Counted from the stretch's first letter, positions 1-11,391 are shown. The stretch: DNA of 64,000 nt from Pseudoalteromonas rubra (GCF_005887095.1 NZ_PNCI01000022.1:1-64000), one strand, 5' to 3'. Translations and numbers: made by a program. The notes: generated by a model not told the origin, from the sequence alone.

Positions 1-92
1 CAGCGCAACCCCTTTTTTGAAGAAAAGTGAGAAAAACGGTGCGTTCGGACAAAATACAACCAAAACACCTCTTTTTAGACCTTTATTGTACA

Positions 93-120
93 AAAAGAGC
101 GCTTAATCGCGCTCAATTTT
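93..120 (-). terminator. Terminator of gppA
   Basis: A six-base-pair perfect stem (GAGCGC at 97-102 with GCGCTC at 109-114) is followed, reading the minus strand, by a run of five T. The gppA stop codon (103-105) lies inside the six-base loop, so the gene ends within its own terminator. Confidence 0.7.
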
Positions 121-1605
121 CAATATCCAGCCTGCTTTATCCTGATACCCAGCTTCTAACTCCAGTTCGCTACGCATCAATGGGTGATCATGCAACCAAT
201 TATCAGGTAATGTCAGGGTCAGTGTCTCAGGCTCAGTTGCCGTAATATAGAGATCGGGCAAAACATCATTTTGACGACGCATGGATAGGATCACCGCAAT
301 CCGGAGTATCCTGACAAGTAACTCTATAAACCCTTGTTGATTACCAAACTGAGTAAAAGGCCCTTCTTCTACATCAAGCCTGTGGTTACCCACTAACGTC
401 ACTACCATCTGCTTTTGAACCCGGGAGTACCCTGGCATGCCGGTGTGTTTCAAAATGTAGGCGCTGTGTTGATGATAAGATTTGTAGTCAATAACTAAAC
501 CAATCTCATGCATTGACGCTGCAGCACGTAACAGGCCACACGCACTTTGAAAGTCAAACTGCATAGGCGCTTCTAATTGCTGAAGCAAAATTTTGCATAT
601 ATCAAACACACGTGTAGCCTGCCCAGCATCAACATGATATCGGGACATAAAGCCATCGAGTGTACGTTTACGAATATCAGCCTGATTGAGCTGATCGATC
701 ATGCTGTACAGGATGCCTTCACGTAAGGCACCACCTGCCAGGCCCATTCGTTCAATCTGAAGCGCTTCGAACAGTGCAATTAATATTGCCAGCCCAGAGA
801 CAAAGACTAAACGGCGCTCTTCACTTAATCCTGGTAACTCAAGTTGCTCAATATTTTCAAACTGGATTGCTTGCGCACGAATTGCCTGAAGTTTATCCAG
901 GGTCAGCATTTCATCTAAGCCGAGAGCCGCGAAAATCTCCTGAATTGCCTGAACAGTGCCGGATGCACCGATAGCAAGCTCCCAGCCAGAAGTTTTATAC
1001 TGAGCTGCATAAGGTGCAACCACCTTATGAGCAGCCGTCGTTGCCGCATTAAAATTGCTCTCACTAAGCGCGCCGTCTGCGAAGTAGCGTTCTAAGTAGG
1101 TGACACAGCCCATATTCAGGCTATGATAAAGCTTTGCCTCAAAACCCTGACCAATAACGATTTCGGTGCTCGCTCCACCTATATCGACAACAAGCTGGCG
1201 CCCCTGACAGGCAGAAGTATGTGCGACGCCTTTATAAATAGAGCGGGCTTCTTCTTCCCCACTGATGATAGAAATAGGATGACCAAGAATTTGTTCAGCT
1301 TTTTGCTTAAACACATTCGCATTCGTTGCCAGGCGCAATGTCGCGGTGGCCACAATCCGTATATTGTCAGTCGGGATATCTTGCAGTCTTTCAGCGAACA
1401 AGGACAAACATTCCAGGCCCCTCTGCATTGCTTCTTCGCTCAGCAAATTTTGCTCATCCAGACCTGCAGCCAGTCGAACTTTACGTTTGACTCGCCCAAT
1501 TGTATGCACGCCACCGGCCATATGTTTTGCAATCAACATATGGAAGCTGTTTGATCCTAAATCAATCACCGCATACACATTTTCATGTGGGGATCTCTGA
1601 ACCAC
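103..1605 (-). CDS. gppA: Guanosine pentaphosphate / exopolyphosphate phosphatase (Ppx/GppA family)
   Basis: A 500-residue Ppx/GppA phosphatase. The N-terminal half shows the ASKHA-type phosphate loop (AVIDLGSNSFHMLI near residue 12), the VATATLR segment, the GEEEAR segment and a second glycine-rich loop (VVDIGGASTEI). The C-terminal half has the HD-like helical domain of long family members (MHEIG near residue 370). Enzymes of this family hydrolyse pppGpp to ppGpp and polyphosphate to phosphate, in the cytoplasm. The start is GTG with AGAGG nine bases upstream. The gene follows rhlB by 38 bases on the same strand, the arrangement known for gppA in E. coli, and this favours gppA over ppx. Which substrate dominates cannot be read from the sequence. 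Confidence 0.88.
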   Translation of the reverse strand: MVQRSPHENVYAVIDLGSNSFHMLIAKHMAGGVHTIGRVKRKVRLAAGLDEQNLLSEEAMQRGLECLSLFAERLQDIPTDNIRIVATATLRLATNANVFKQKAEQILGHPISIISGEEEARSIYKGVAHTSACQGRQLVVDIGGASTEIVIGQGFEAKLYHSLNMGCVTYLERYFADGALSESNFNAATTAAHKVVAPYAAQYKTSGWELAIGASGTVQAIQEIFAALGLDEMLTLDKLQAIRAQAIQFENIEQLELPGLSEERRLVFVSGLAILIALFEALQIERMGLAGGALREGILYSMIDQLNQADIRKRTLDGFMSRYHVDAGQATRVFDICKILLQQLEAPMQFDFQSACGLLRAAASMHEIGLVIDYKSYHQHSAYILKHTGMPGYSRVQKQMVVTLVGNHRLDVEEGPFTQFGNQQGFIELLVRILRIAVILSMRRQNDVLPDLYITATEPETLTLTLPDNWLHDHPLMRSELELEAGYQDKAGWILKIERD

Positions 1606-1643
1606 GCTTACTAACCTCTATCTACTTCTACCAAAATGCCCGA

Positions 1644-2930
1644 TTAATTTCGCGGACGCGGTTTTTGGTAACTACCTTGTCGACGGTTACTACCATTGCG
1701 ATTACCGCGCTGACCGGATGGATTTCTGCGCCTTTGTTGTCTGGCAGGCGCTTGAATGTCATCTAGTAGTGCAGACTTATCGTAGTGAGAAACCGGAATT
1801 GCATGGTCAATGTATTCTTCAATCTCATGTAAGTTATATGCATACTGCTCGCAGGCAAAGCTAATCGCATGCCCTGATGCGCCAGCTCGACCGGTACGAC
1901 CAATACGGTGTACATAATCCTCACAATCGTCTGGCAGGTCAAAATTGAGTACATGACTCACCTCGGGAATGTGCAAACCACGTGCTGCCACATCCGTTGC
2001 AACCAGTAGGTCCAGTTCACCCTTAGTGAATTTAGATAAAATCGACAAACGCTTCTTCTGATTGACGTCGCCGGTTAACAGTCCAACTCGATGTCCATCA
2101 TTTTTTAGCCATTCATACACGTTTTCACAACTGTGCTTGGTATTGGCAAATACAATGGCCTTATCGGGCCACTCTTCCTCAATCAAGGTAAGGAGTAAAG
2201 GAATTTTGTCCTCTTGCGACGGGTGGAACAGCTCTTCTTGAATACGTTTTCCTGTTTTAACATCTGGCTCTATCTGCACATGAATTGGGTTATGCATGTG
2301 TTCGAATGCCAACTCCTGGACACGATAAGACAGCGTTGCAGAAAACAGCAGGTTAAGTCTTTGCTGCGTATCCGGCATACGATTAAACAAGTATCGAATA
2401 TCTTTGATAAAGCCCAGATCAAACATGCGATCCGCTTCATCCAACACAACAACTTCAATGTTATTAAGGTTATAGGCACCTTGTTTGTAGAAATCGATCA
2501 GGCGTCCGGTGGTACCAATCAGGATATCCACCCCTTTTTCTAATTGTGACCGTTGTTTTTCGTATTCTTCGCCTCCATATACTAAGCCAAGCTTTAACCC
2601 ACACGCTGGTGCCATGATTTGGGCGTCTTTGTGGATTTGGATCGCAAGCTCGCGTGTCGGGGCCATAATTAACGCACGTGGCTGACCGGCAACCTGAGCA
2701 TCAGGCTGGCTTTGCAACAGTCGATGGCAGGTCGCAGTTAAAAACGCAAGCGTTTTACCTGTACCTGTTTGTGCCTGACCGGCAATGTCTCGACCCTCAC
2801 TGATGTAGGGCATGCACTTTGCTTGGATTGGCGTACAATATTCGAAGCCACTCGCTGTCAAACCGGCGACCACTTCCGGTGCTAAAGCAAAGTCGATAAA
2901 TTTTTTATTGGTCAAATGTGTCTTAGTCAT
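1644..2930 (-). CDS. rhlB: DEAD-box ATP-dependent RNA helicase RhlB
   Basis: A 428-residue DEAD-box helicase with the Q motif (CTPIQAKC near residue 33), motif I AQTGTGKT, motif II DEAD, motif III SAT and motif [10 protein letters not shown]. It ends in a basic tail rich in Arg, Gln, Gly and Asn. RhlB unwinds RNA for the RNase E/PNPase degradosome. The assignment rests on the position opposite trxA and upstream of gppA, as in E. coli, and on the length (about 420 residues in E. coli). The ATG start lies about 90 bases from trxA, which is divergent, so the two genes share a promoter region. The arginine tail probably binds RNA; its exact sequence is lineage-specific. Confidence 0.9.
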   Translation of the reverse strand: MTKTHLTNKKFIDFALAPEVVAGLTASGFEYCTPIQAKCMPYISEGRDIAGQAQTGTGKTLAFLTATCHRLLQSQPDAQVAGQPRALIMAPTRELAIQIHKDAQIMAPACGLKLGLVYGGEEYEKQRSQLEKGVDILIGTTGRLIDFYKQGAYNLNNIEVVVLDEADRMFDLGFIKDIRYLFNRMPDTQQRLNLLFSATLSYRVQELAFEHMHNPIHVQIEPDVKTGKRIQEELFHPSQEDKIPLLLTLIEEEWPDKAIVFANTKHSCENVYEWLKNDGHRVGLLTGDVNQKKRLSILSKFTKGELDLLVATDVAARGLHIPEVSHVLNFDLPDDCEDYVHRIGRTGRAGASGHAISFACEQYAYNLHEIEEYIDHAIPVSHYDKSALLDDIQAPARQQRRRNPSGQRGNRNGSNRRQGSYQKPRPRN

Positions 2931-2954
2931 AGCAATTAAGCATAACGTTTAAAC

Positions 2955-2983
2955 TTGCAATAAGAAACAAGAGTGTTTAAATA
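2955..2983 (+). promoter_or_regulatory. Candidate sigma-70 promoter of trxA
   Basis: TTGCAA (2955-2960) and TAAATA (2978-2983) are separated by exactly 17 bases, 38 bases upstream of the trxA start, in the divergent rhlB/trxA gap. This is a consensus match by eye only. Confidence 0.45.
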
Positions 2984-3021
2984 CGCATTAAATAATTGAC
3001 CTAATTCTAACGGAGAGCGCA

Positions 3022-3348
3022 ATGAGCGACAAAATTATTCAATTAACTGATGACAGCTTCGAAGCAGACGTGCTTAAGTCGGATACCCCTGTACTGGTAG
3101 ATTTCTGGGCTGAATGGTGTGGTCCATGTAAAATGATTGCACCTATCCTGGACGAAATTGCAGACGAGTTCGAAGGTCGCGCAACTGTAGCTAAGCTTAA
3201 TATCGACCAAAACTCACTAACACCGCCTAAGTTTGGTATCCGTGGTATCCCAACTCTGCTACTGTTCAAAGACGGTGCAGTTGCAGCCACTAAAGTTGGT
3301 GCGTTGTCAAAAACACAACTGATCGAGTTCCTAGAGAACAACATCTAA
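3022..3348 (+). CDS. trxA: Thioredoxin 1
   Basis: A 108-residue thioredoxin with the canonical active site WCGPCK near residue 32 and the cis-proline segment [11 protein letters not shown] near residue 74, the size of E. coli TrxA. It is the general cytoplasmic dithiol reductant, reduced by thioredoxin reductase, and serves ribonucleotide reductase, methionine sulfoxide reductase and other enzymes. A good ribosome binding site (CGGAGAG) lies seven bases before the ATG. It sits between divergent rhlB and co-directional rho, the conserved gammaproteobacterial order. Confidence 0.97.
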   Translation: MSDKIIQLTDDSFEADVLKSDTPVLVDFWAEWCGPCKMIAPILDEIADEFEGRATVAKLNIDQNSLTPPKFGIRGIPTLLLFKDGAVAATKVGALSKTQLIEFLENNI

Positions 3349-3408
3349 CTGAACACTTATATTAGGCATTAGCATACGCTGATAGCCGATAAGTCACAGT
3401 CTGAATGT

Positions 3409-3445
3409 ATCAGGTAGCGCTGCATCGGCCCTACCTGATTAAATT
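3409..3445 (+). terminator. Hairpin between trxA and rho (terminator or rho-leader attenuator)
   Basis: A nine-base-pair perfect stem (ATCAGGTAG at 3409-3417 with CTACCTGAT at 3431-3439) has a 13-base loop and is followed by TAAATTT. It could end the trxA transcript or act in the rho leader. The downstream T tract is weak, so strong intrinsic termination is doubtful. Confidence 0.45.
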
Positions 3446-3566
3446 TGTATAAAGACTGGACGACTGCTCCCCTAGCTGCTAACTTATAGAGCCACTAACC
3501 TTAAGCAATTTCAATTCAATCCCTCGTACCACGAGAGAACAACTTTTAAATAAAGAACCCACCAAT

Positions 3567-4826
3567 ATGCATTTACGCGAACTGAAAGACAAGTCAATCA
3601 ATGAGCTTGTAAAACTTGCCGAGTCTATGGGACTCGAGAACGTTGCCCGTCTAAGAAAACAAGACATCATTTTCGCCATCTTGAAAGCGCACGCTAAAAG
3701 CGGCGAAAACATCTATGGTGGCGGCGTGCTGGAAATTCTTCAGGATGGCTTCGGCTTTTTACGCTCATCGGAAGCCTCCTACTTGGCAGGCCCGGATGAC
3801 ATTTATGTTTCGCCCAGCCAGATCAGACGCTTTAGCCTGCGTACCGGTGACAGCATTAGCGGCCTGATCCGCCCACCAAAAGATGGTGAGCGTTACTTCG
3901 CACTGCTAAAAGTGAATGAAGTAAACTTCGACAAGCCAGAAAACTCCAGAACTAAAATCCTGTTCGAAAACCTGACGCCAATTCACGCCAACGAGCGTAT
4001 GGTGATGGAACGCGGTAATGGTAGTACAGAAGATATCACTGCCCGAGTACTGGATCTGGCATCACCTATCGGTAAAGGTCAGCGTGCACTGATTGTTGCA
4101 CCACCAAAAGCCGGTAAGACCATGTTGCTACAAAACATTGCGCAGTCTATTTCTTACAACAACCCAGACGCAACGCTGATGGTACTGCTGATCGACGAGC
4201 GCCCGGAAGAAGTAACTGAGATGCAACGCCTGGTACAAGGTGAAGTTGTCGCCTCAACCTTCGATGAGCCAGCAAGCCGCCACGTTCAGGTAGCTGAAAT
4301 GGTTATTGAGAAAGCGAAACGCCTGGTCGAGCACAAAAAAGACGTTATCATCCTGTTGGACTCTATCACGCGTCTTGCTCGTGCCTACAACACCGTAATC
4401 CCTTCGTCAGGTAAAGTGCTGACCGGTGGTGTTGATGCCAATGCACTGCATAAGCCAAAACGTTTCTTCGGTGCTGCACGTAATGTTGAAGAAGGTGGCA
4501 GCCTGACCATCATCGCAACAGCCCTGATTGACACGGGTTCTAAAATGGACGAGGTCATTTACGAAGAGTTTAAGGGTACCGGTAACATGGAACTGCACTT
4601 AAACCGCAAGATTGCTGAAAAGCGTGTCTTCCCGGCCATTGACTTTAACCGCTCAGGTACACGTCGTGAAGAACTGCTTACCAAGCCGGACGAACTACAA
4701 AAGATGTGGATTTTACGCAAGATCGTTCATGAAATGAGTGAAATCGATGCGATGGAATTCCTCATCGATAAGCTGTCTATGTGCAAAACAAACAACGAGT
4801 TCTTTGACTCAATGAAGCGTAAGTAA
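3567..4826 (+). CDS. rho: Transcription termination factor Rho
   Basis: A 419-residue Rho, the same length as the E. coli protein. The N-terminal helical domain (residues 1-45) opens with [10 protein letters not shown]. An RNA-binding cold-shock-like domain follows (GFGFLRS near residue 62), then the RecA-like motor with Walker [12 protein letters not shown] near residue 177 and Walker [10 protein letters not shown]. It is a hexameric ATP-driven RNA translocase that ends untranslated transcripts. The 218-base leader after trxA holds a hairpin. In E. coli the rho leader is where Rho limits its own synthesis, so similar control is plausible here. A strong terminator follows. Confidence 0.97.
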   Translation: MHLRELKDKSINELVKLAESMGLENVARLRKQDIIFAILKAHAKSGENIYGGGVLEILQDGFGFLRSSEASYLAGPDDIYVSPSQIRRFSLRTGDSISGLIRPPKDGERYFALLKVNEVNFDKPENSRTKILFENLTPIHANERMVMERGNGSTEDITARVLDLASPIGKGQRALIVAPPKAGKTMLLQNIAQSISYNNPDATLMVLLIDERPEEVTEMQRLVQGEVVASTFDEPASRHVQVAEMVIEKAKRLVEHKKDVIILLDSITRLARAYNTVIPSSGKVLTGGVDANALHKPKRFFGAARNVEEGGSLTIIATALIDTGSKMDEVIYEEFKGTGNMELHLNRKIAEKRVFPAIDFNRSGTRREELLTKPDELQKMWILRKIVHEMSEIDAMEFLIDKLSMCKTNNEFFDSMKRK

Positions 4827-4841
4827 TTATTCACGCTAGAA

Positions 4842-4870
4842 AAGAAAGCCTGCCGATGCAGGCTTTTTTT
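4842..4870 (+). terminator. Rho-independent terminator of rho
   Basis: The stem AAGCCTGC (4846-4853) pairs with GCAGGCTT (4858-4865) around a four-base loop and is followed by a run of T. Confidence 0.9.
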
Positions 4871-5041
4871 ATGTCTCCGCTGCTGACACACTCCTGTAGG
4901 TGTTCTATATATATGTAGATGTGCACAGACACTAACAGCAGCTCAGGGCAAGTCCTGTCCCCCTGGTCTTTGTTTTTGTCTAAGCGCACTACGCGTACAA
5001 CAAGACTCATCAAGCAAGCCCGAGAAAGGAAGAACACACCC

Positions 5042-6325
5042 ATGCGTTTAGTAGCCAGTGCCATGGCCGTGACTACAGTGAATATAGCCGTCGTGCTGGC
5101 CTGTACAGCCATCTTTTCACTCCCTCTCAAAGTGACAGTCACGCTCACCTTCCTCATGCTGATTGCTTCTTTCTTCGCCGCCCTATGGCTAGACAAGAAA
5201 CAGCAAAAAGGTGCCTATTTACATAGTTTTGTCAGTGCATTACACCATCAGGATACAATAGACCTGACTTTTCGTTTTGATGAAAAAGATAAAACCTTGC
5301 CCGAAGCCTGCCTGGCCATCAACGACAGTATGGCGATGATGGAGCATATTATTGGCGAAGTGTACGCCTCATCCTCACGGCTCTCACCTATGGCTGACAG
5401 CCTGCGCGATACCTACGCATCTATGACACAAAAAGCCACGATTCAGCATGCCCATGGTGAAGATCTCGCAACAGCGATTAATCACATGCTGACCGTTTCG
5501 AGAGAGCTGGATGACAGCCTGGAGAAAATTTACAGCTCAGTTGAAAGTGCCACACAAGCGGTAAAAAAAACCCGCATAGATACAGACAAAAGCCAGCAGA
5601 GCCTGATGACTCTGGCGGGTAATATTCAGGCGACCAGTGAACAGATCGCTTCACTGAAAGCCGATAGTGATGCCATTAGCTCTGTCATAGATGTCATCAA
5701 TGCCATCGCAGAGCAAACCAACTTACTGGCACTAAACGCCGCCATTGAAGCCGCCCGGGCTGGTGAACAGGGCCGAGGCTTTGCTGTCGTGGCTGATGAA
5801 GTGCGTAATCTGGCAGCGCGCACCAGTCAGTCAACACAGGAAGTACGCAATATGGTCAATAAAATCCAGGCAGGGACCGACAGCGCACATGCCCAAATGC
5901 TTACCGCACTGGCAGAAACCGACAAAACCGTCAGCTTATCTGAGGCCTCCACAAAAGAGGTAGACCAAATTGAGCAGTCAATGATAGATATCAATGCACT
6001 GTCACACAGCATTCATACCCAGGTGAGCCAACAAAAGACAGTCTCCGATGAAGCTCAGTCCAGTATTGAATCAATGGTTGAGCTTAACTCTGATGCCCTT
6101 TCTGCCTCCAAGATTCAGGCTGTGTCAAGTAGCGACCTTATCAACCTGGCTGCATGTATTCATGAGAAACTGTCGATCTTCAAAGCAGAACGACCTCAGC
6201 CGGATGTGACTCACCGTACGGATACCAGCCGGTATAATTGTGACACAGAAACACAAGCCGTCACTTCAGACAAAAGCAGTCAAGCCAAAGAGCACAGCGC
6301 ACTAGGTGACATCGAGCTGTTCTGA
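5042..6325 (+). CDS. Methyl-accepting chemotaxis protein without a periplasmic sensor domain
   Basis: A 427-residue chemoreceptor from this start. Two adjacent hydrophobic segments (about residues 3-25 and 29-48) form a membrane hairpin with almost no periplasmic loop. A long coiled-coil signalling domain follows, with the receptor tip sequence ([19 protein letters not shown]) and the conserved [15 protein letters not shown]. The tip binds CheA and CheW. No ligand domain and no clear HAMP are seen, so it probably senses a membrane or cytoplasmic cue, or works within mixed arrays. The frame is open from an ATG at 4919, but that extension is polar and unlike a receptor N-terminus. The ATG at 5042 has AGGAAG about ten bases upstream. 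The 3' end overlaps the convergent kinase gene by 24 bases. Confidence 0.85.
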   Translation: MRLVASAMAVTTVNIAVVLACTAIFSLPLKVTVTLTFLMLIASFFAALWLDKKQQKGAYLHSFVSALHHQDTIDLTFRFDEKDKTLPEACLAINDSMAMMEHIIGEVYASSSRLSPMADSLRDTYASMTQKATIQHAHGEDLATAINHMLTVSRELDDSLEKIYSSVESATQAVKKTRIDTDKSQQSLMTLAGNIQATSEQIASLKADSDAISSVIDVINAIAEQTNLLALNAAIEAARAGEQGRGFAVVADEVRNLAARTSQSTQEVRNMVNKIQAGTDSAHAQMLTALAETDKTVSLSEASTKEVDQIEQSMIDINALSHSIHTQVSQQKTVSDEAQSSIESMVELNSDALSASKIQAVSSSDLINLAACIHEKLSIFKAERPQPDVTHRTDTSRYNCDTETQAVTSDKSSQAKEHSALGDIELF

Positions 6326-9163
6326 GTAGCTACACACTTTTAATTCGTCGCACAGGATCAGGAACAAGTCTTGATACAGGGCCGTTTGCTCTTGTTTTAG
6401 CGCCGCTTCGAACTGTGAAGCAATATCTGAGATATGAACGAATTCAAACATGCTTGCAGCACCATTTAATTTATGACAATGGTGCTGGAGTGCCTGCCAG
6501 TTTTGCTCCTGCCACAAATCAATCAACTTATATCTCTCTTGCTCCAGCGTTTGTGCAAAGCTCTGCTTGAGGTCGCTCATATCTATTGACAAATCCAGTG
6601 GTTGAGCTGCATGGATGCGTTGCAAAGACTGGGCAAGTGTTTGATAAAGCAGGTCGCTGTTGATTGGCTTGCTAAGATGGCCACTGAAACCCTGAGCCAG
6701 ATAACCTTTGATTTCATGTTCCATCACATTGGCCGTCAGTGCATATACTTCCCCTTCAAAACCGGCCTGACGTAATAGTTGCAGTGCCTCCAGGCCATCC
6801 ATTTCTGGCATCTGAATATCCATTAGTACAACATCCGGATAGGTGCTGAGACAGCGCTCTACCGCTTCCCGCCCATTGCCTACGGCATCAACCTCAAGAC
6901 CCATCTTTTCTAACAGACGGGAGATCAGGGCACGATTATCATCGTGATCTTCAGCAAGCAGCACAGTGCCGGACAATTTCACATCTGACACCAAAGACTC
7001 CGGGGACGACATTTTTTCAAAGTCCTCAGGCTGACTGATATGACTCAGTCTGGCACAAGGCACACTCAGTTTAAACTGACTGCCCCGCTCAACTTCACTA
7101 TAAACAGAGATCTCGCCCCCCATCATTTTAGCTAAATGCTGTGATAAGCTCAGCCCGAGCCCTGAACCACCAAACCGGCGCGTTATGCTGTTATCACCCT
7201 GCTGGAAGCACTCAAAAATCCTGGCAACCTGAGATTCCGACATGCCAATACCGCTGTCTTGCACGATAAATAAAATACCGTCCTCATGTTGTCTGATGAT
7301 CAGCTCGACCTGCCCCTCCTGTGTAAACTTCACCGCATTGCTAAGCAGGTTGATTAAAATTTGCTTAAGGCGCACATAATCCAGCCGCACTAAATAAGGA
7401 GTAGGTAAGTTATTTTCGACCACTAACGCGAGCGATTTTTCCATACACGGGCGCTGAAACATATCGCAGACATCGGCAAGTAAACTCTCAATGGTAAATT
7501 CGGTGTACTCCAGCTCCAATCTCTGGGCCTCAATCTTACTCAGGTCCAGCACATCGCTGATCAGATCTTTTAAGTGATTCCCTTGCCTTGTCACCACCCC
7601 AAGTGATGACATCAAATGGGGATCATGTGCATAGTCTTGCTGCAGACTTTCCGCATGGCCCAAAATAGAAGTCAAAGGAGTACGAATTTCATGGCTGATA
7701 TTCGCCAGAAACTGGCTTTTTATTTGATTTGCATTGCGCAATTCATCGGCAGTCTGTTGCAACTGCGCCGTTCGCTGGGCCACTTTTTTACTGAGTTCAA
7801 TTTTCGCACGGCGCTCAGTCGCACGGTGGTAAAATGCAAAGACAGAAATCAGCGCCAGACATAAGATCAATCCACTCATCCATAACAATTGATTTTGCTG
7901 CTCATCCTGGAGTTTCTGCAACTCCTGTGCCTGCCTCATTTTTGCCAATTCTTGACTGAGCTGGCTTTCTTCAAACTTGCTCTGATACTTATTCAGGCGA
8001 GTGATCAGACCTTCATTCAGCAGGGCAAATTGCAGATCCCGGTAATAGTCTAGCGTTTCTGCCGCCGCCTGCATTTTACCTTTTGCTGCCTGAACCAGGG
8101 CCAGTAAATGCAAAAACTCTCGCTCCCGGAGGCGATCACCCAGCTTGCGTGTTAAGGTAAGCCCCTGATCGATACTCACCTCTGCAGCATCAATTTCTCC
8201 ACGCATCAATTGCAGTCTGGCAGTCGGATGCAAGGCATGCATAACGCCAGCCTGGTTGTCGGCCTTCTCCGCGTAATACATGGCAAAGTTAACTTCCTGT
8301 TCAGCGGATGTGTAATCCCTGGTCAATAAACTTAGCTTTGCCATATTGACGTATTCAAACGCCAGGTGCCGGGTGTTATTGATACTGTGATAGTAATCAA
8401 CGGCCGCTTTAACAGCGGTACGCGCTAGCTCAGGCCGGTTGGATTCTGTATAAATGACCCCTAGGTTACCTTGCGACAGCGCCACGCCATACTCATCACC
8501 CAGCCGTTCGAACAGTGTAATAGCGCGCTTGAGTAACTCCTCTGCTTTGTTGTAACGAAACTGGCGAATGTATACGCCGGCAAGATTCAGCAACATATCT
8601 GCTCTGTCTTGCTCATTACCATGTTGTTCGTACAACATATAAGCAGCCAGATAATGTTCCAGCGAGGCTTCCAGATCGTGGATCTGGATAAAAGACATAC
8701 CCAGATTATTATGGATATCCGCCCGCTCTATTGGCTTGCCTCTTTGCTCAGCGACCACCAAAGCCTGTTGATAGTCGAGTACCGATGCCGAATAGTCCCC
8801 CTGGTAAAAGGCACTGATCCCTTGCATTTTAAAAGCATGGTATAAACTGTCTGACAATCCAGCTTCGCGGCTCAGGGCCTCAAGCTGTTCAAAGTAACGA
8901 ATGGCCATCTCATAACGCGTGCTCTCAAGCGCGATCTTACCGATGGTTTTGAGCGTACTCGCCCGTTGTTCAGGCGTTAACTCTGGAAGCTGCAGTAAAC
9001 GCTCCGCACCCAGCATCTGTTCCTGCCAGTTTGTCATCTCTGACAGCGCAGCAATTTGCTGCGTGATTGCAGGCGAAGAAACAGATGTGTCGGCATTAAC
9101 TCTGAGTGACCATACTCCGATCAATAACACAGCAGTCACAGCCCACTTAAAACCCTTTGTCAT
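6302..9163 (-). CDS. TPR-containing hybrid sensor histidine kinase with receiver and Hpt domains
   Basis: A 953-residue membrane kinase. The order is: signal peptide (1-24); periplasmic tetratricopeptide repeats (about 60-390, for example [11 protein letters not shown]); a coiled coil; one membrane segment (427-446); HisKA with the phospho-acceptor His491 in SHEIRTPL; HATPase_c with N, G1 (DSGIGM) and G2 (GSGLGLSL) boxes to about 702; a receiver with phospho-Asp782 in [11 protein letters not shown]; and a C-terminal Hpt domain with His897 in HCHKLNGA. All residues needed for a His-Asp-His phosphorelay are present. The final response regulator is not in this window. The periplasmic TPRs suggest protein or peptide sensing. 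It is convergent with the chemoreceptor gene, and a functional link is not shown. Confidence 0.88.
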   Translation of the reverse strand: MTKGFKWAVTAVLLIGVWSLRVNADTSVSSPAITQQIAALSEMTNWQEQMLGAERLLQLPELTPEQRASTLKTIGKIALESTRYEMAIRYFEQLEALSREAGLSDSLYHAFKMQGISAFYQGDYSASVLDYQQALVVAEQRGKPIERADIHNNLGMSFIQIHDLEASLEHYLAAYMLYEQHGNEQDRADMLLNLAGVYIRQFRYNKAEELLKRAITLFERLGDEYGVALSQGNLGVIYTESNRPELARTAVKAAVDYYHSINNTRHLAFEYVNMAKLSLLTRDYTSAEQEVNFAMYYAEKADNQAGVMHALHPTARLQLMRGEIDAAEVSIDQGLTLTRKLGDRLREREFLHLLALVQAAKGKMQAAAETLDYYRDLQFALLNEGLITRLNKYQSKFEESQLSQELAKMRQAQELQKLQDEQQNQLLWMSGLILCLALISVFAFYHRATERRAKIELSKKVAQRTAQLQQTADELRNANQIKSQFLANISHEIRTPLTSILGHAESLQQDYAHDPHLMSSLGVVTRQGNHLKDLISDVLDLSKIEAQRLELEYTEFTIESLLADVCDMFQRPCMEKSLALVVENNLPTPYLVRLDYVRLKQILINLLSNAVKFTQEGQVELIIRQHEDGILFIVQDSGIGMSESQVARIFECFQQGDNSITRRFGGSGLGLSLSQHLAKMMGGEISVYSEVERGSQFKLSVPCARLSHISQPEDFEKMSSPESLVSDVKLSGTVLLAEDHDDNRALISRLLEKMGLEVDAVGNGREAVERCLSTYPDVVLMDIQMPEMDGLEALQLLRQAGFEGEVYALTANVMEHEIKGYLAQGFSGHLSKPINSDLLYQTLAQSLQRIHAAQPLDLSIDMSDLKQSFAQTLEQERYKLIDLWQEQNWQALQHHCHKLNGAASMFEFVHISDIASQFEAALKQEQTALYQDLFLILCDELKVCSYSEQLDVT

Positions 9164-9231
9164 CCCTGTCTGCCCCGTATTACTTGCAATAGACGTGTCA
9201 AAAAATAAGAATTGAACAAAGAAGATACACC

Positions 9232-9825
9232 ATGTTTACAGGCGGAACAATGTTGAACCCCCTCCTTGATGCCACTTTTAGGATAATCACCCGTGAGCGC
9301 GCAACGCAATTACATCGACTAGCTAGCGCACTGGATAAAGAAATGGGGTTCCCCAGATTGGACGCTGACCCTGACAAAGCGCTTTTTAAGCGTAACTTTT
9401 TGTTGATGAATGCGCTCTATCAACTACAGCAAGAGTTTGCTGAGCAAGGGTATTATTTGCAGGTTGAGGCCATGGACATCCGCCTGCTTGAACAGCAAGC
9501 ACACTCCACATTGCAAAAACAAGACCCTCTCAGGGATTATTATTTAGATTGGTGCAACTATGATACCAGTAAAGACGAGGTCGCCGCGCTGCTGACTCAA
9601 TTCTGGCAGCGCTACATGAAACTGCCTGAGACGGGGGCCGAGCGGCACGTTGAGCTCATCAGTAAGTGGCAACTGCCATGCCCGTATTCCCGACGCCAGC
9701 TCAGTAAACGCTGGCGTACACTGGCATTTGCGGCTCACCCTGATCAGCAAGGGGAACAAGCCTTGTTTCAACAACTTCAAGAGGAATACGAGCTACTCAA
9801 ATGCTATGCAGAAGCGGATGAATAA
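9232..9825 (+). CDS. DnaJ-related protein with a C-terminal J-like domain
   Basis: A 197-residue cytoplasmic protein resembling the DNAJ-related family. It has a helical N-terminal domain and a short C-terminal J-like segment (residues ~150-195), in which RWRTLAFAAHPDQQG carries an HPD triad. The J domain suggests stimulation of a DnaK-type chaperone, but the zinc finger and substrate domains of true DnaJ are absent. The start could be the ATG at 9232, with AAGAAG upstream, or the ATG at 9250 (MLNPLLD), which fits family N-termini better. It diverges from the TPR kinase and is convergent with dbpA, 25 bases away. Confidence 0.7.
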   Translation: MFTGGTMLNPLLDATFRIITRERATQLHRLASALDKEMGFPRLDADPDKALFKRNFLLMNALYQLQQEFAEQGYYLQVEAMDIRLLEQQAHSTLQKQDPLRDYYLDWCNYDTSKDEVAALLTQFWQRYMKLPETGAERHVELISKWQLPCPYSRRQLSKRWRTLAFAAHPDQQGEQALFQQLQEEYELLKCYAEADE

Positions 9826-9850
9826 TCTGCATCAATATGAATTGATATAA

Positions 9851-11236
9851 CTACAGACTCATCCGTTTCGCTTTAAATTTTCGCCCCTTAAGCTTGCTCT
9901 CCTGTAATTTTCTGAGCGCAGGCTTGGCCCCTTCTCTGGCCACGGCAACAAATGCCTGATGATCCAGTAAATCAATGTTGCCAATCAGACTGGCACCGAT
10001 CCCCTGCTCCGACGTCAGACAACCGACAATGTCGCCAGCACGAAGCTTGTCTTTCTTTCCCCCATCCACTTGCAAAGTAACCATCGGGGGCTTGAAGACG
10101 GGTTTGTCGAGCAAGCTCAAAGGCGGTGGTGTTACCGGTTCAAACGCCTGCTCATAGATTTCACTCAGTTTGGCGACTTTAAATGCTTCATTTTCGCCGT
10201 ACAAGGAGCAGGCAAGCCCTTTTTTACCGCCCCGCCCGGTGCGACCTACCCTGTGTACATGGGTTTGCGGGTCCAGTGCCATATGGTAATTGACCACCAT
10301 ATCGACATCTTCAATGTCCAGACCCCGCGCTGCAACATCCGTAGCAACCAGTACTGACGCACTTTTATTGGCAAAGCGGATCAATGCACGCACCCGCTCA
10401 GCCTGATCCAGGTCGCCATGCAAAGTGACAACATTCACACCACTGCTCTTGAGCTCACTATATAACTTCTTCGTTTCGACTTTGGTGTTACAAAAGGCAA
10501 TGCAGCTAACGGGCTTGTAATGCTGTAGCAACAGGCGCAGTGTGTTGAATCTCAGTTTGTTATTTTTGAGCGCAAAAAACTGCTGTTTAATTTGCCGGTT
10601 GAGGGTTTCTTCCTCTCCCTTAACCATGACAGGGTCACACATAAACTGTTGGGTCAGCGCCTCTATATCTTTCTGATAGGTGGCGCTGAACATCAATGTC
10701 TGACGCTCTGGTGGCAGATAAATGGCGATGTTTTCCAGCGCTTCAATGAAGCCCATTGCCAGCATTTGATCGGCTTCGTCCAGAACCCAGGTCTGCACCT
10801 GAGTCAGGTCGAGCGTCCCTTTATATAAATGCTCTTCAATCCGCCCTGGGGTACCAACCACAACGTGGGCACCATGCTCCAGTGAGCTGATCTGCGGACC
10901 TATGGGTTCACCACCACACACTGTCAGCACCTTAATATTCTGCATGCCACGCGCCAGTTTGCGGATCTCCGTGGCCACCTGTTGTGCCAGCTCTCGGGTG
11001 GGTGCCAGTACCAGGCTTTGAATAACCTGCTCTTCGGCCACCAACTTGTTTAACAAGCCAAGGCTAAATGCTAAGGTTTTACCCGACCCGGTTTTTGCCT
11101 GCGCTATCACATCCTGACGGGCAATAATGGCGGGTAATGCCTGCGCCTGAATGGGCGTCATGATGGTAAAACCGGCTTGCTGTAAGCCACTTTGAAGCTG
11201 CCGGGTCAACGGCACTTGATTAAACGACTGGGTCAC
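9851..11236 (-). CDS. dbpA: ATP-dependent RNA helicase DbpA
   Basis: A 461-residue DEAD-box protein. It has the Q motif (MTPIQAQAL), AQAKTGSGKT, DEAD in LDEADQML, SAT and HRVGRTGRGG, then a C-terminal RRM-like DbpA domain (about residues 385-455, with KLRAGDIVGCL and IDLLDHQAFVAV). That domain binds hairpin 92 of 23S rRNA, so the helicase acts in large-subunit ribosome assembly. The length matches E. coli DbpA (457). The start is GTG with GAGG seven bases upstream. This is the second DEAD-box gene in the window, and its C-terminal domain separates it clearly from rhlB. Confidence 0.94.
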   Translation of the reverse strand: MTQSFNQVPLTRQLQSGLQQAGFTIMTPIQAQALPAIIARQDVIAQAKTGSGKTLAFSLGLLNKLVAEEQVIQSLVLAPTRELAQQVATEIRKLARGMQNIKVLTVCGGEPIGPQISSLEHGAHVVVGTPGRIEEHLYKGTLDLTQVQTWVLDEADQMLAMGFIEALENIAIYLPPERQTLMFSATYQKDIEALTQQFMCDPVMVKGEEETLNRQIKQQFFALKNNKLRFNTLRLLLQHYKPVSCIAFCNTKVETKKLYSELKSSGVNVVTLHGDLDQAERVRALIRFANKSASVLVATDVAARGLDIEDVDMVVNYHMALDPQTHVHRVGRTGRGGKKGLACSLYGENEAFKVAKLSEIYEQAFEPVTPPPLSLLDKPVFKPPMVTLQVDGGKKDKLRAGDIVGCLTSEQGIGASLIGNIDLLDHQAFVAVAREGAKPALRKLQESKLKGRKFKAKRMSL

Positions 11237-11391
11237 ACTATTACCTCGGAGAAACTCAATTTGCCAAGTTTAGCAAATCCCGCATAGCGCCGTCACTTCA
11301 GTAAGTAAAAACGCCCGTTCACCCCGAAAAAGTTTAATTTAACACCAATTGTTGCGACAATCTCAGGCGATGTAAATTACCAAGGGTTACT

